Source: Panacagrimonas sp041603235 (GTDB lineage Bacteria > Pseudomonadota > Gammaproteobacteria > Nevskiales > Nevskiaceae). From it: a DNA stretch of 64,000 bases. Every line of letters begins with the position of its first letter. Position 1 is the first letter of the stretch. The stretch is from contig JBFIES010000006.1 of the NCBI GenBank assembly GCA_041603235.1, positions 62,001-126,000 of the forward strand, given 5' to 3'. This document shows positions 26,705 through 35,704 of the stretch, in pieces. The position numbers and the translations under genes were made by a program. The notes beneath the pieces are model-generated. The model saw only the letters and a program-made list of their open reading frames with translations. It made no database searches and had not been told where the DNA came from.

Positions 26705-26888
26705 CGCGTCATTCTACGGCGGGCCGGCTCGGGTCTGGCGCACAGGCGGTTGAGACCCTGATGCTGCGGTGACCAGATGCCCTTTGCGGTCACAGGATTT
26801 AGGATGCGCGTCCACCCTGCGTTGCCGCCCTGGGCAGAGCTGCCCGGATGACGCGGTATCGCCATATGCACCTGCCATTATTTGCCCC

Positions 26889-27668
26889 ATGTCTCATTCC
26901 CCTTATCTGCAAGCTGGACTCGACGCCGCCGAAGCTGCCGGCGAGATCATTCGTGAAGCCTTTCGCGGCAACTTCGGCGTGTCCTACAAGGCAGACGCCA
27001 GCCCGGTCACTGAAGTGGATATCGCCGCGGAAAAGGCCATTCGAGGCTTGCTGGCCGAGCGTTTTCCCGATCATGGCTTCTATGGCGAGGAAACCGGGCA
27101 GGCGGATATCGAGTCCGACTACCTCTGGCTGGTCGACCCCATCGATGGCACCAAGGCTTTCGTGCGCGGCTATCCGGTGTTTTCCGTGCAGATTGCCCTG
27201 ATGCACAAAGGCGAGCTGATCATGGGCGTCTCCAGCGGTCCGTGCTGGAATGATGGCCGCGGCGAACTGGCTTGGGCGGAGAAGGGCGCAGGTGCCTACC
27301 TAGACGGTCAGCGGATCGAGATCAGCGATATCACCACGCTGAACAAGGCCACGCTCTCTACCGGGAATCTGGCCAGCCTTGCCTCTTCGCAAGCCTGGCC
27401 CCGTCTGGGCCAATTGATCCCGCAGCTGCACCGCATTCGTGGGTACGGCGACTTTCTGCATTATCACTATCTGGCCAGCGGCAAGCTTGATGCGGTGGTG
27501 GAATCAGACGTCAATATTCTGGACATCGCCGCCCTGACCGTGATTGTTCGGGAGGCTGGCGGGGTTTTCACCGACCTGCGCGGTCAAGCTATCGGCCTGG
27601 AAACCCGCGATGTATTGGCCGCTGTACCGAGCCTCCATGCCGAACTGTTGCGTCAGATAGCGTACTGA
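26889..27668 (+). CDS. Inositol monophosphatase family phosphatase (HisN/histidinol-phosphatase-like)
   Basis: A 259-residue Mg2+/Li+-sensitive phosphatase. Metal-site motifs are SPVTEVDIAAE, YGEETG, LWLVDPIDGTKAFVRG and the C-terminal NILDIAALTVIVREAGG. The DPIDGTKAFVRG form is typical of histidinol-phosphatase (HisN)-type members, while SuhB and CysQ differ, so histidinol phosphate is the leading substrate guess. The ATG of MSHSPYL is chosen; the frame is open further upstream to 26769. It stands alone between folB and an aldehyde dehydrogenase gene. Confidence 0.88.
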   Translation: MSHSPYLQAGLDAAEAAGEIIREAFRGNFGVSYKADASPVTEVDIAAEKAIRGLLAERFPDHGFYGEETGQADIESDYLWLVDPIDGTKAFVRGYPVFSVQIALMHKGELIMGVSSGPCWNDGRGELAWAEKGAGAYLDGQRIEISDITTLNKATLSTGNLASLASSQAWPRLGQLIPQLHRIRGYGDFLHYHYLASGKLDAVVESDVNILDIAALTVIVREAGGVFTDLRGQAIGLETRDVLAAVPSLHAELLRQIAY

Positions 27669-27763
27669 CTTCTCGGCCATACGGTAGCGTCGCCAAAGCC
27701 CTTTATACTGTTGTAATGCCGCCTGCGGAAGTGGGCGACCCAAACACCAGTAGAGGGTTGAAA

Positions 27764-29209
27764 ATGAATACTGCAGTCTCCTACCTGCCCACCGCGAGCA
27801 CACCGGGCAATGCCAGCGAAGCGGATATCCGCCGCATCTTCGAGGCGCAAAAGGCGACCGCAATTCGCCTGCGCACCTCCACCGCCGCAGAACGCCTAGC
27901 CAAGGTTACGCGCCTGCGTGATGCCGTCCTGGCTCACAAGGAAGCCATTCGTGAGGCTGCCGCCAAGGATTTCCGCAAGCCGGCCACTGAGGTCGACCTG
28001 ACCGAAATCCTGCCCATCGTGATGGAGGCCAACGATGCGCGGCGTCACCTGAAGCGCTGGATGAAACCGCTTCGCGTGATGCCGACCAAGATGATGATGG
28101 GCACCGCAGGCTACGTGCGCTACGAACCCAAGGGTCGCTGCCTGATCATCTCACCGTGGAACTATCCGGTGAACCTGACCTTCGGTCCGCTGGTGTCCTG
28201 CATCGCAGCAGGCAACACTGCGATTCTCAAGCCTTCAGAAATGACGCCGAATCTGTCGGCTCTGATGGTCAAGATCACACGCGAGATTTTCTCCGAGGAT
28301 GAAGTTGCCATCTTTGAGGGCGACGCGAGCACCTCGACGGCCCTGCTGGATCTGCCGTTTGATCACATCTTCTTCACCGGCTCACCGCAGATCGGCAAGG
28401 TGGTGATGGCTGCAGCGTCCAAGCACCTGACCAGCGTGACGCTGGAACTCGGTGGCAAGTCTCCCACCATTGTTGACGAAAGTGCCGACCTCAAACTCGC
28501 AGCCCGAACTGTCGCCTGGGGCAAGTTCACCAACAACGGACAGACCTGCATCGCACCCGATCACGTCTATGTGCATTCGGCAGTGAAAGACGAGTTTGTC
28601 CGCCTGTTCAAGGACTACCTCACTGAATGCTTCGGCGCTGATCCGCAGCGTTCACCGTCGCTCGCCCGTGTCGTCAATGAACGTCACACCCAGCGCGTTG
28701 CCGCATTGCTTCACGATGCAAAGGAAAAAGGTGCGACGGTTCTGGCCGGTGGTCAGGTTGATGAGAAGGAGTGCTTTGTTGCTCCGACACTGCTGGCTGA
28801 CATTCCGGCTGACGCCAAGATCATGGACTCGGAAATCTTCGGGCCACTGCTACCGATCATCACCTACACCAATCTTGATGAGGTCATTGGCGAGATCAAC
28901 AAGATGGAGAAGCCACTCGCGCTCTACGTCTTCAGCAAGACCGACGCCAATATTGACGCCGTCATTTCACGAACCAGCTCCGGCGGTGCCTGCATCAATC
29001 ATGCAGTGGTGCAGTTCCTTCACGGAAACCTGCCGTTTGGCGGCGTGAACAACTCCGGAATCGGGAGTGGTCATGGTGAATATGGCTTCAAGGCCTTTTC
29101 ACATGAACGCGCGGTTGTACGCACGCGCTTCATGATGGCACGCTTGTTCTTCCTGCCTCACAACAAATGGACGCAGAAGATTGTTGACGTGCTGATGAAG
29201 ATGGTCTGA
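27764..29209 (+). CDS. Aldehyde dehydrogenase, class-3-like
   Basis: A 481-residue NAD(P)-dependent aldehyde dehydrogenase. Seen are SPWNYPVNLTFGPLVSCIAAGN, LKPSEMTPNLS, HIFFTGSPQIGKVV, catalytic Glu in LELGGKSP and catalytic Cys in NNGQTCIAPDHV, then SEIFGPLLPI. The PDHV after the Cys and the hydrophobic C-terminal tail ally it with the ALDH3/coniferyl aldehyde dehydrogenase group, which handles fatty and aromatic aldehydes. The ATG has GAGGG about seven bases upstream; an earlier in-frame ATG at 27716 is less likely. A bidirectional terminator separates it from the convergent TetR gene, its probable regulator by position only. Confidence 0.93.
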   Translation: MNTAVSYLPTASTPGNASEADIRRIFEAQKATAIRLRTSTAAERLAKVTRLRDAVLAHKEAIREAAAKDFRKPATEVDLTEILPIVMEANDARRHLKRWMKPLRVMPTKMMMGTAGYVRYEPKGRCLIISPWNYPVNLTFGPLVSCIAAGNTAILKPSEMTPNLSALMVKITREIFSEDEVAIFEGDASTSTALLDLPFDHIFFTGSPQIGKVVMAAASKHLTSVTLELGGKSPTIVDESADLKLAARTVAWGKFTNNGQTCIAPDHVYVHSAVKDEFVRLFKDYLTECFGADPQRSPSLARVVNERHTQRVAALLHDAKEKGATVLAGGQVDEKECFVAPTLLADIPADAKIMDSEIFGPLLPIITYTNLDEVIGEINKMEKPLALYVFSKTDANIDAVISRTSSGGACINHAVVQFLHGNLPFGGVNNSGIGSGHGEYGFKAFSHERAVVRTRFMMARLFFLPHNKWTQKIVDVLMKMV

Positions 29210-29229
29210 ATCTATTTTCAACCCGTAGC

Positions 29230-29265
29230 AAAAAGGCGAGACGCTTTTGGTGTCTCGCCTTTTTT
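29230..29265. terminator. Bidirectional terminator between ALDH and TetR genes
   Basis: An 8-bp stem (GGCGAGAC / GTCTCGCC) with a nine-base loop is flanked by five A on the left and six T on the right, so it can end transcription from both convergent genes. Confidence 0.92.
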
Positions 29266-29306
29266 GAATGCGCCGTTTTTTCCTCACATGAGGATGTGGG
29301 CTCGCC

Positions 29307-29945
29307 TCAAGCCACTCTGCTCTGCGCCGCAGCATCCTGATTCAGCGGCGGAATGAGCGAGCGAATCAGAAAACGCAGGTAGTCGTTGAAGGCATCTCCT
29401 CTGGGCAGGGCTTCCGGGTTGTCGCGACGCATGCGCACGGTCCCGACGAAAGTGGAATATGCAAACGTTGCCCAGTTGGCTGCATCGCCTCTTTCCATCC
29501 CCAGTGACAGATAGCAATTCTCGATATAGGTGCGCCAGGCTTCGGTGACACGCTGCACGCAGCTACGGGCGGCCGGGTGCTTGGAGCCGGACAGGGCAAG
29601 CAGGATCTGCTCAGACCGCGCATCGGTATTGGCGTAATTGTGGAATAGGGTGTGGAGACGCTCTCGCGGCTGGGGCTGTGCATCAGCGCGGCTGAGCATT
29701 TCCACCGTTTCCATTCGCTCCCAGGTCTCCAACGCGCGGCCAACCAGCGCGTCGCGATTGGGAAAGTGCCAGTAGAAACTGCCTTTGGTCACCCCGAGCC
29801 GGCGCGCCAAAGGTTCTACCGCTACGGATTCAACACCACCTTCGGAAATGACATCCAGTGCAGCTTCAATCCAGTTGTCAGCACTCAGACTCTGACGACG
29901 ATTGCGCTTTTCGGAAGATGTAGGGTTTGTATCCAGGTTCTGCAT
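29307..29945 (-). CDS. TetR family transcriptional regulator
   Basis: A 212-residue TetR-type repressor. The N-terminal DNA-binding domain is plain: WIEAALDVISEGGVESVAVE, RRLGVTKGSFYWHFPNRDAL. The C-terminal ligand/dimerisation domain is specific to its subfamily and gives no ligand. The start chosen (ATG of MQNLDT) gives a normal-length protein; ATG 29984 or further upstream are possible, and none has a strong ribosome-binding site. It is convergent with the aldehyde dehydrogenase gene and divergent from ctpA across 248 bases. Confidence 0.92.
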   Translation of the reverse strand: MQNLDTNPTSSEKRNRRQSLSADNWIEAALDVISEGGVESVAVEPLARRLGVTKGSFYWHFPNRDALVGRALETWERMETVEMLSRADAQPQPRERLHTLFHNYANTDARSEQILLALSGSKHPAARSCVQRVTEAWRTYIENCYLSLGMERGDAANWATFAYSTFVGTVRMRRDNPEALPRGDAFNDYLRFLIRSLIPPLNQDAAAQSRVA

Positions 29946-30193
29946 ATTGAGGGTTCTCAAGCTAAGGGCCAGCGGACCAGACATTCGCAACAGTACGACC
30001 ACGTATGGCTGCTGTCTTTTGCGGTGACGACGCAGTCGGGTGGCCCGAGGGGCACCCGACACCCGAGGTCGAGCTTGATCAAGCAAATCAAGGACACAGG
30101 ACGATCTGTTTGAACGCAGGGTGGCCGAGGGTGTCTGTGCTATCGTCGATTCCATTCATCCCAAGCTGGCTGCGTCCGGAGCCCCTAGATCTA

Positions 30194-31522
30194 ATGTCCA
30201 ACCGTATTCGCACCTCGCTGGCCCTGGCGGCCGGCGTCTTCATTGGCGTCTGTGTCACCCTGACCGATGGCGTGTTCGCCACCAAGGAAAGGGCCTCAGA
30301 GACCCTTCCTTTCAAGGACTTACAGAATTTTGTTGAGATTCTGAACCGGGTCAAAAGCGACTACGTTGAAGATGTGGAGGACAAGAAGCTGCTGGAAAAC
30401 GCCGTGCGCGGCATGCTCAGCGGACTCGATCCGCACTCAGCGTATCTGGACGCCGAAGAGTTCAAGGAAATGAACATCGCCACCTCGGGCAAGTTCGGCG
30501 GCCTGGGGATCGAGGTTCAGATGCAGAACGGCTTCGTTCGCGTGGTGTCCCCCATTGATGAGACGCCCGCTGCTCGCGCCGGCATGGAACCGGGCGACCT
30601 GATCATCAAGATCGACGACTCCCCGACCAAAGGCCTCACGCTGGGCGAAGCCGTCAAGAAAATGCGCGGCGAACCGGGCAGCAAGATCGTGCTGACCGTG
30701 GTACGAGAAGGTGCCAATGCCCCGCTGACCGTGCCTCTTGAGCGCGCCATCATCAATGTGGCCAGCGTGCGTGGGCGCATTCTGGAGCCGGGCCTGGGCT
30801 ATATCCGTATTTCCAGTTTCACGACGGAAACCAACGGCTCGCTCAACAAGACCTTCAAGAAACTGGAGAAGGAAGCGGGCGGGCAGCTCAAGGGCGTTGT
30901 GCTGGATCTGCGCAACAACCCCGGCGGCGTGCTCGATGCTGCGGTGAAGGTCAGTGACGCATTCCTTGAAGAAGGCGACATTGTCAGCATCAAGGGCCGT
31001 GACCCGGACACCAATCGTGAATTTTCCGCGACCGGCGGCGACAAGATGAACGGCCGGCCAATCGTGGTGATGATCAATGCCGGATCGGCATCGGCATCAG
31101 AAATTGTTGCTGGCGCGCTTCAGGATCACCGTCGCGCGGTCATCATGGGCGACAAGAGTTTTGGCAAAGGCTCGGTGCAGACCATCATGCCCTTGCAGAG
31201 CGAATCGGCCATCAAACTGACCACGGCGCGTTACTACACGCCCTCCGGTCGCTCGATCCAGGGTGAGGGCATCACCCCGGATATTCCGGTCAAGCCGCTC
31301 AAAGTCGCCAAGGCCGAGGAGACCGAAGGTTTTGAACCCATCAAGGAATCTGATCTGATCGGCAGCCTGATCAATGAAGAAAATCCCTCCGATGCGGACA
31401 AGGAAGCCAAGCGCAAGAAACAGCTCGAAGACGAGCAGCAACTGGCACAGAGCGACTACGCGCTGTACGAGGCGCTGAATCTTCTCAAGGGCCTGACCAT
31501 TGTGAGCCGTGCTGGCCTGTAA
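30194..31522 (+). CDS. ctpA: Carboxyl-terminal processing protease (S41)
   Basis: A 442-residue S41A peptidase exported by an N-terminal signal/anchor (TSLALAAGVFIGVCVTL). Order: N-terminal helical region, PDZ domain (about 100-180, KFGGLGIEVQMQNGFVRVVSP and GMEPGDLIIKIDDSP), and the tail-specific protease core. The catalytic Ser is in NAGSASASEIVAGAL and the Lys in GDKSFGKGSVQTI. Such periplasmic proteases cleave C-termini of envelope proteins and peptidoglycan hydrolases. The C-terminus is highly charged (DADKEAKRKKQLEDEQQ). The frame is open upstream to 30005, but the ATG at 30194 gives a proper signal peptide. Confidence 0.95.
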   Translation: MSNRIRTSLALAAGVFIGVCVTLTDGVFATKERASETLPFKDLQNFVEILNRVKSDYVEDVEDKKLLENAVRGMLSGLDPHSAYLDAEEFKEMNIATSGKFGGLGIEVQMQNGFVRVVSPIDETPAARAGMEPGDLIIKIDDSPTKGLTLGEAVKKMRGEPGSKIVLTVVREGANAPLTVPLERAIINVASVRGRILEPGLGYIRISSFTTETNGSLNKTFKKLEKEAGGQLKGVVLDLRNNPGGVLDAAVKVSDAFLEEGDIVSIKGRDPDTNREFSATGGDKMNGRPIVVMINAGSASASEIVAGALQDHRRAVIMGDKSFGKGSVQTIMPLQSESAIKLTTARYYTPSGRSIQGEGITPDIPVKPLKVAKAEETEGFEPIKESDLIGSLINEENPSDADKEAKRKKQLEDEQQLAQSDYALYEALNLLKGLTIVSRAGL

Positions 31523-31544
31523 TCTGCTGACGCAGATTCACTTG

Positions 31545-31583
31545 GTTTGCATGCAGAGCCGGGGCCTGGCTCTGCATGCAAAC
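31545..31583. terminator. Long perfect hairpin after ctpA
   Basis: A 16-bp perfect inverted repeat (left arm 31545-31560, right arm 31568-31583) with a 7-base loop GGGGCCT begins 22 bases past the ctpA stop. No T run follows, so it is not a classic intrinsic terminator; it may protect the 3' end of the transcript or stop transcription in another way. Confidence 0.5.
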
Positions 31584-31606
31584 TGCGCTCATGATCTGGG
31601 GCAAAC

Positions 31607-32059
31607 ATGCTCATAGGCGAAGCCCCGTTCGACGCGGGCAGTCTGGACGCTGCAACAGTGCTTGCACTGCTCTGTGCGGGCGGCTTCTTCCTGAACGCCT
31701 TGCTGGTGGGTGTGTGGAAGTACGTGGAAATGGCCCGAAGCGAAGTGGGCGCCGCGCACCCCTACGTGGACATCGCCCACCGCGCCTCTCTGCTCTACAG
31801 TTTTGCCGCGCTTCTGCTGGCAGTCTTCGCGCATATCAGCGCCTTGCCGGAACAGACGGAGTTTGTCGCCAGCGCCCTGGTACTGGCCTATTTCGCGATG
31901 GCCATCATCAGCTACATGGTTCAGGGCTGGCTCAAGAAAACCGATAACCAGCTGCGACGTGCCAGCTCGCCCATCCACATTTTTATGTGGTCACTGGTGA
32001 TTGCAGAGATCGTCGGTTTTATTGTCCTGTTCTATGGCGTGATCATCGCGGTGACCTGA
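31607..32059 (+). CDS. Small four-helix membrane protein, unknown
   Basis: A 150-residue integral membrane protein with about four hydrophobic helices: TVLALLCAGGFFLNALLVG, SLLYSFAALLLAVFAHI, ASALVLAYFAMAIISYMV and IFMWSLVIAEIVGFIVLFYG. Conserved-looking features include VWKYVEMARSEVGAAHPYVDIAHRAS between helices 1 and 2. I do not recognise a named family. It sits between ctpA (84 bases) and the convergent cytochrome b561 gene. Function is unknown. Confidence 0.75.
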   Translation: MLIGEAPFDAGSLDAATVLALLCAGGFFLNALLVGVWKYVEMARSEVGAAHPYVDIAHRASLLYSFAALLLAVFAHISALPEQTEFVASALVLAYFAMAIISYMVQGWLKKTDNQLRRASSPIHIFMWSLVIAEIVGFIVLFYGVIIAVT

Positions 32060-32084
32060 ACCCAGCCAGCAGCGGCTCGCACGT

Positions 32085-32678
32085 TCAGGGCTTCTTGCCG
32101 ACCGTCATGTTGAGCAGCGTCTCATCCCGCTTCCAGAAGTGGTGATAGAGCGCAGCCGATGCGTGACCAGCAATCAGCATCCAGACCAGCCATTCACCCA
32201 TGATGGTCTTGTGAATGAAGTCGATGGGTTTTTCGAACGCCTTGAAACTCAATCCCCAGGCTTCGCTGACCAGGCTTGCAAATATTGCAGTGTCTTCGAA
32301 CTTCGGAAGATCGATCAGAAAAAAGTACTCGGTGCCAACACCGGTACCCAGATAGCCCGTGATCGGCATGATGAACATCACGGCATACAAAGCGTAATGA
32401 GCTAATCGGGCTGCACGGTGCTCCAGTCTGCTGCCCGGCTCAAGACGGGGAACAGGGTTGCCCAGACGCCAGAGAATGCGCAGCGTCGCCAAGACCAGAA
32501 TGGTGATGCCAATGGACAGGTGCAATTGCAGCGCTGTCCAGTTCTCCGGCGTCTGCTTGTCGGTGAACCAGTCCCGGTAATAGACGCTCAGGTAGGAGCC
32601 CAGGAACAGTAAGGCGGTGGTCCAGTGGAGCCACTTGGCGATGGAACCGTAATGATCTGTTGAATTTCTCAGTGCCAT
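32085..32678 (-). CDS. Cytochrome b561 family protein
   Basis: A 197-residue inner-membrane dihaem cytochrome b of the bacterial b561 (CybB) type, with four transmembrane helices. Candidate haem ligands are H18 in KWLHW, H53 in LQLHLSIG, and histidines near HKTIMGEW and in LIAGHASAALYHHFWKRD. These proteins pass electrons from ubiquinol and some act as superoxide:ubiquinone oxidoreductases. It lies next to the ubiquinone genes but is separated from ubiB by 26 bases on the same strand, so it may be the last gene of that operon. Confidence 0.92.
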   Translation of the reverse strand: MALRNSTDHYGSIAKWLHWTTALLFLGSYLSVYYRDWFTDKQTPENWTALQLHLSIGITILVLATLRILWRLGNPVPRLEPGSRLEHRAARLAHYALYAVMFIMPITGYLGTGVGTEYFFLIDLPKFEDTAIFASLVSEAWGLSFKAFEKPIDFIHKTIMGEWLVWMLIAGHASAALYHHFWKRDETLLNMTVGKKP

Positions 32679-32704
32679 CGCGCGCTCCGCTTTTGTAGAA
32701 AAGA

Positions 32705-34318
32705 TCAGTCCTGATCAGCCAGTGCCTTCCACGCCAGCCAGGCTCCAGCCGAGCCCATCAACCATGTGGGCCAGGCCATTCCCAGCAATGCGGGAAAATG
32801 GTCAGAACCGGCGACTGCAATCACCGTTGCACCGACCAGAAGTGCGGCGCCCACAGTTGCTCGCATCTGCTGACGATTATTGCGCTGCAGTTCCTGACGC
32901 ATCTGTGCGATGGTTTTCTTGCCAACCCCGAGGCCTTCTCCGCGTTCCAGACTCTTGATCGCCTGACTGGCCAGCTCCGGAAGCATCTCGGCCATGTGTG
33001 GTCCTTCCCGTCGCAGGCGCTGCATCACCTGTCCCGGCCCCAACCGATCTTTCATCCACTCTTCCATGACCGGCTTGGCGGTCTTCCAGAGATCAAGATC
33101 CGGATACAGCTGACGCCCTAGACCTTCGACTTGCAGCAAGGTCTTCTGCAAGAGCACCAACTGCGGCTGAACCTGATACTTGAAGCGTCGCGCGATATGA
33201 AACAGACGCAACAGAAACACACCGAAGGAAATGTCCTTGATGGGTTTGCCGAAGATCGGTTCGCTCACGGTGCGAATCGCTGATTCGAAATCTTCCACGC
33301 GAGTGCCGACGGGAATCCATTCGCTTTCCACGTGCAGCTCTGCAATGCGGTGATAGTCGCGATTGAAGAAAGCCAGAAAGTTTTCGGCCAGATAACGTTG
33401 GTCGCCTGGGGTGAGTGTTCCGACAATTCCGAAATCAACCGCCTGATAACTCGGCACGGCCGGGTTGGAAGCATTGACCAGAATGTTGCCGGGGTGCATG
33501 TCAGCGTGGAAAAAGTTGTCGCGAAATACCTGCTTGAAAAAGATCTCGACGCCTCGCTCGGCGAGCACGGAGAAATCAACGCCGCGATCGCGCAAATGAT
33601 CAAGTTCGCGGATGGAGATGCCATCCAGGCGCTCCATCACCAGTACTTTCTCACTGGTGTAGTCGAAGAAAACCACCGGATGGTAAATCAGCGGACTGCC
33701 CAGCCAGTTGCGCCGCAAGAGGGCGCAGTTGGCACCTTCACGCATCATGTCGAGTTCGTCGAGGATGGTTTTCTCGTACTCGGCCACGATCGCTTTAGGG
33801 CACAGGCGGCGGCCTTCCGGATGCAGGGTTTCTACCAGACTCGCAATGGTTCTCAGGACCTTGATGTCTTCGCGGATAGAAACTTCGACGCCGGGTCGCA
33901 GCACTTTGACCACAACATCAAAACCTGCTGCGCCCGGTTCTTCGGGCTTGAGCTTGGCAGTATGCACCTGGGCAACCGAGGCCGATGCCAGAGGCTCATC
34001 TGAGAAATCATCGAAAATTTCATCGATGGGTTTGCCAAGTTGCGACTCGATGATCTCGCGCGCCTGGCTGGAGGGAAACGGTGGCACCCGATCCTGGAGC
34101 TTGGCCAATTCCAGTGCTATTTCCGGTGGCAGGATGTCCGGTCGAGTGGACAGGGCCTGACCAAATTTGATGAACACCGGGCCCAGACTTTCCAGAGCTT
34201 CACGCAGGCGAACTTCGCGTGGACCTTCACCGCGCGGCTTGCCATCAACGAATTCACGCAAACCGTATCGCGAGACCAGTCGCTGGATATGCCAGAGACG
34301 ACGCACTCTTCCAAACAC
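32705..34318 (-). CDS. ubiB: Ubiquinone biosynthesis protein UbiB
   Basis: A 537-residue ABC1/ADCK-type atypical kinase needed for ubiquinone synthesis, probably by ATP-driven extraction or shuttling of lipid intermediates. Family marks are KFGQALSTRPDILP (KxGQ motif), ASASVAQVHTA, NFFHADMHPGNILVN and VDFGIVGTL, with two C-terminal transmembrane helices (VGAALLVGATVIAVAGS and LLGMAWPTWLMGSAGAWL). The start is a GTG whose G is shared with the ubiJ stop (TAGTG), so translation is coupled. Part of the ubiE-ubiJ-ubiB operon. Confidence 0.97.
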   Translation of the reverse strand: MFGRVRRLWHIQRLVSRYGLREFVDGKPRGEGPREVRLREALESLGPVFIKFGQALSTRPDILPPEIALELAKLQDRVPPFPSSQAREIIESQLGKPIDEIFDDFSDEPLASASVAQVHTAKLKPEEPGAAGFDVVVKVLRPGVEVSIREDIKVLRTIASLVETLHPEGRRLCPKAIVAEYEKTILDELDMMREGANCALLRRNWLGSPLIYHPVVFFDYTSEKVLVMERLDGISIRELDHLRDRGVDFSVLAERGVEIFFKQVFRDNFFHADMHPGNILVNASNPAVPSYQAVDFGIVGTLTPGDQRYLAENFLAFFNRDYHRIAELHVESEWIPVGTRVEDFESAIRTVSEPIFGKPIKDISFGVFLLRLFHIARRFKYQVQPQLVLLQKTLLQVEGLGRQLYPDLDLWKTAKPVMEEWMKDRLGPGQVMQRLRREGPHMAEMLPELASQAIKSLERGEGLGVGKKTIAQMRQELQRNNRQQMRATVGAALLVGATVIAVAGSDHFPALLGMAWPTWLMGSAGAWLAWKALADQD

Positions 34319-34938
34319 TAGATGGTTTCCTCGGGTGATGATCTCGATTCAAGCTGACGCAGTCGCGCCTCAATACGGTCGGTGGCATCGCGCAGTGCAT
34401 CGACCTCATTCATCCACTGCGATACGTCACGACCGCGGGCCAGATCATAGGATTCTTCTCTCAGATACTCCGCGGTGTGATCTGCCATGCGTCCCGAGTT
34501 GGTCTGCGCCCAGCCGAAAAACTGTTTGAGTCCGCCGGCGACGCGATGTGCTGCGACACCACCGAGCATGGGGGCCAACCATTCTTCCGGATCGAAACCG
34601 ACGCGCGCGATCAGGTTGCGGAAACGCTGAAGCAGTTCCACATCACCTGAAACGTCGAGGCCAGTCGGCAGGCTACCTTCGGATGAGGCCCGCAGTGCAG
34701 CGAGCATTTCTGATGGCGTCGCAACCACAGTTACATCAGCAGGGGTTGGCGCCTCAGGCAGCACTCTCACCCCGCTTGGGATGAACTCGATGACCAGACC
34801 TAATTGCTGCGAGGGCAACTGTATCTGGATCAGTTTTCCGGAGAGCTGCGCGCACTCTTCTACTGCGGACGATTCCAGTCGCAGATATCGATTCAAGGCG
34901 ATTTCCGCGGTTGCGCACAGCACCGCCGGCGTCATCAT
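34318..34938 (-). CDS. ubiJ: Ubiquinone biosynthesis accessory factor UbiJ (SCP2 domain)
   Basis: A 206-residue UbiJ. The N-terminal part is an SCP2 lipid-binding domain (IALNRYLRLE, GKLIQIQLPSQQLGLVIEF, VTVVATPSEMLAALR, GLDVSGDVELLQRFRNLI) and the C-terminus is a charged coiled coil (VSQWMNEVDALRDATDRIEARL). UbiJ holds octaprenyl intermediates in the soluble Ubi complex. It starts inside the ubiE stop (ATGA overlap) and its stop overlaps the ubiB start by one base. Position between ubiE and ubiB is the standard gammaproteobacterial order. Confidence 0.94.
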   Translation of the reverse strand: MMTPAVLCATAEIALNRYLRLESSAVEECAQLSGKLIQIQLPSQQLGLVIEFIPSGVRVLPEAPTPADVTVVATPSEMLAALRASSEGSLPTGLDVSGDVELLQRFRNLIARVGFDPEEWLAPMLGGVAAHRVAGGLKQFFGWAQTNSGRMADHTAEYLREESYDLARGRDVSQWMNEVDALRDATDRIEARLRQLESRSSPEETI

Positions 34939-35696
34939 TCGAGACGAAACCCGCGATGAACTGCGACCACACCGCCGGTCATGTTGTAGACCTGCGTGCG
35001 CCCGAAACCCGCGTTGTCCATCATCGACTTGAGCGTTTCCTGATCCGGATGCATGCGAATGGATTCCGCAAGGTAGCGGTAGCTGTCTTCGTCATTGGCC
35101 ACCAGCCTTCCAATCATGGGCAACAACTTGAACGAATACTGATCGTAGATTTTGGATAGCCCTTCGCTGGTTGGCTTGGAGAACTCCAGGATCAGCAGAC
35201 GACCACCGGGTTTGAGTGCGCGGCACATGGAACGCAGGGCGGCGTCCTTGTCGGTGACATTGCGCAAGCCGAATCCGATGGTGATGCAATCGAATGTGCC
35301 TTCCTCAAAAGGCAGGCACTCTGCATTGGCCTGCACGATCGGCATATTGATGACGCCTTTATCTGCCAGCCTGCTTCGTCCCTCACGCAGCATCGAGGCA
35401 TTGATGTCCGATAGAACCACCATGCCGCGTGGGCCGACTAGTTTGGAAAACTCCCTGGAAAGATCGCCCGTTCCGCCAGCGACGTCTAGAACTTTTTCTC
35501 CGGAGCGCACACCCGCCAGGTCAATGACAAAGCGTTTCCAGATGCGATGAATGCCCATGGACATCAGGTCGTTCATCAGATCGTACTTGGCAGCTACCGA
35601 ATCAAACACACCGGCAACGCGCTTGCGCTTTTCAGTGGTCGGTACCTGCTGAAAACCGAAGTGTGTGGTGTCGCTGGATTTCGGATCGTCGCTCAC
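34935..35696 (-). CDS. ubiE: Ubiquinone/menaquinone C-methyltransferase
   Basis: A 253-residue class-I SAM methyltransferase that methylates the ubiquinone (and menaquinone, if present) ring. Diagnostic are THFGFQQVPTTEKRKRVAGVFDSVAAKYDLMNDLMS, the SAM motif VLDVAGGTGDLSREF, CITIGFGLRNVTDK and LLPMIGRLVANDEDSYRYL. The start is a GTG, eight bases after the DUF971 stop. Overlaps ubiJ by four bases. Confidence 0.98.
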   Translation of the reverse strand: MSDDPKSSDTTHFGFQQVPTTEKRKRVAGVFDSVAAKYDLMNDLMSMGIHRIWKRFVIDLAGVRSGEKVLDVAGGTGDLSREFSKLVGPRGMVVLSDINASMLREGRSRLADKGVINMPIVQANAECLPFEEGTFDCITIGFGLRNVTDKDAALRSMCRALKPGGRLLILEFSKPTSEGLSKIYDQYSFKLLPMIGRLVANDEDSYRYLAESIRMHPDQETLKSMMDNAGFGRTQVYNMTGGVVAVHRGFRLE

Positions 35697-35704
35697 GAGA
35701 TTAT

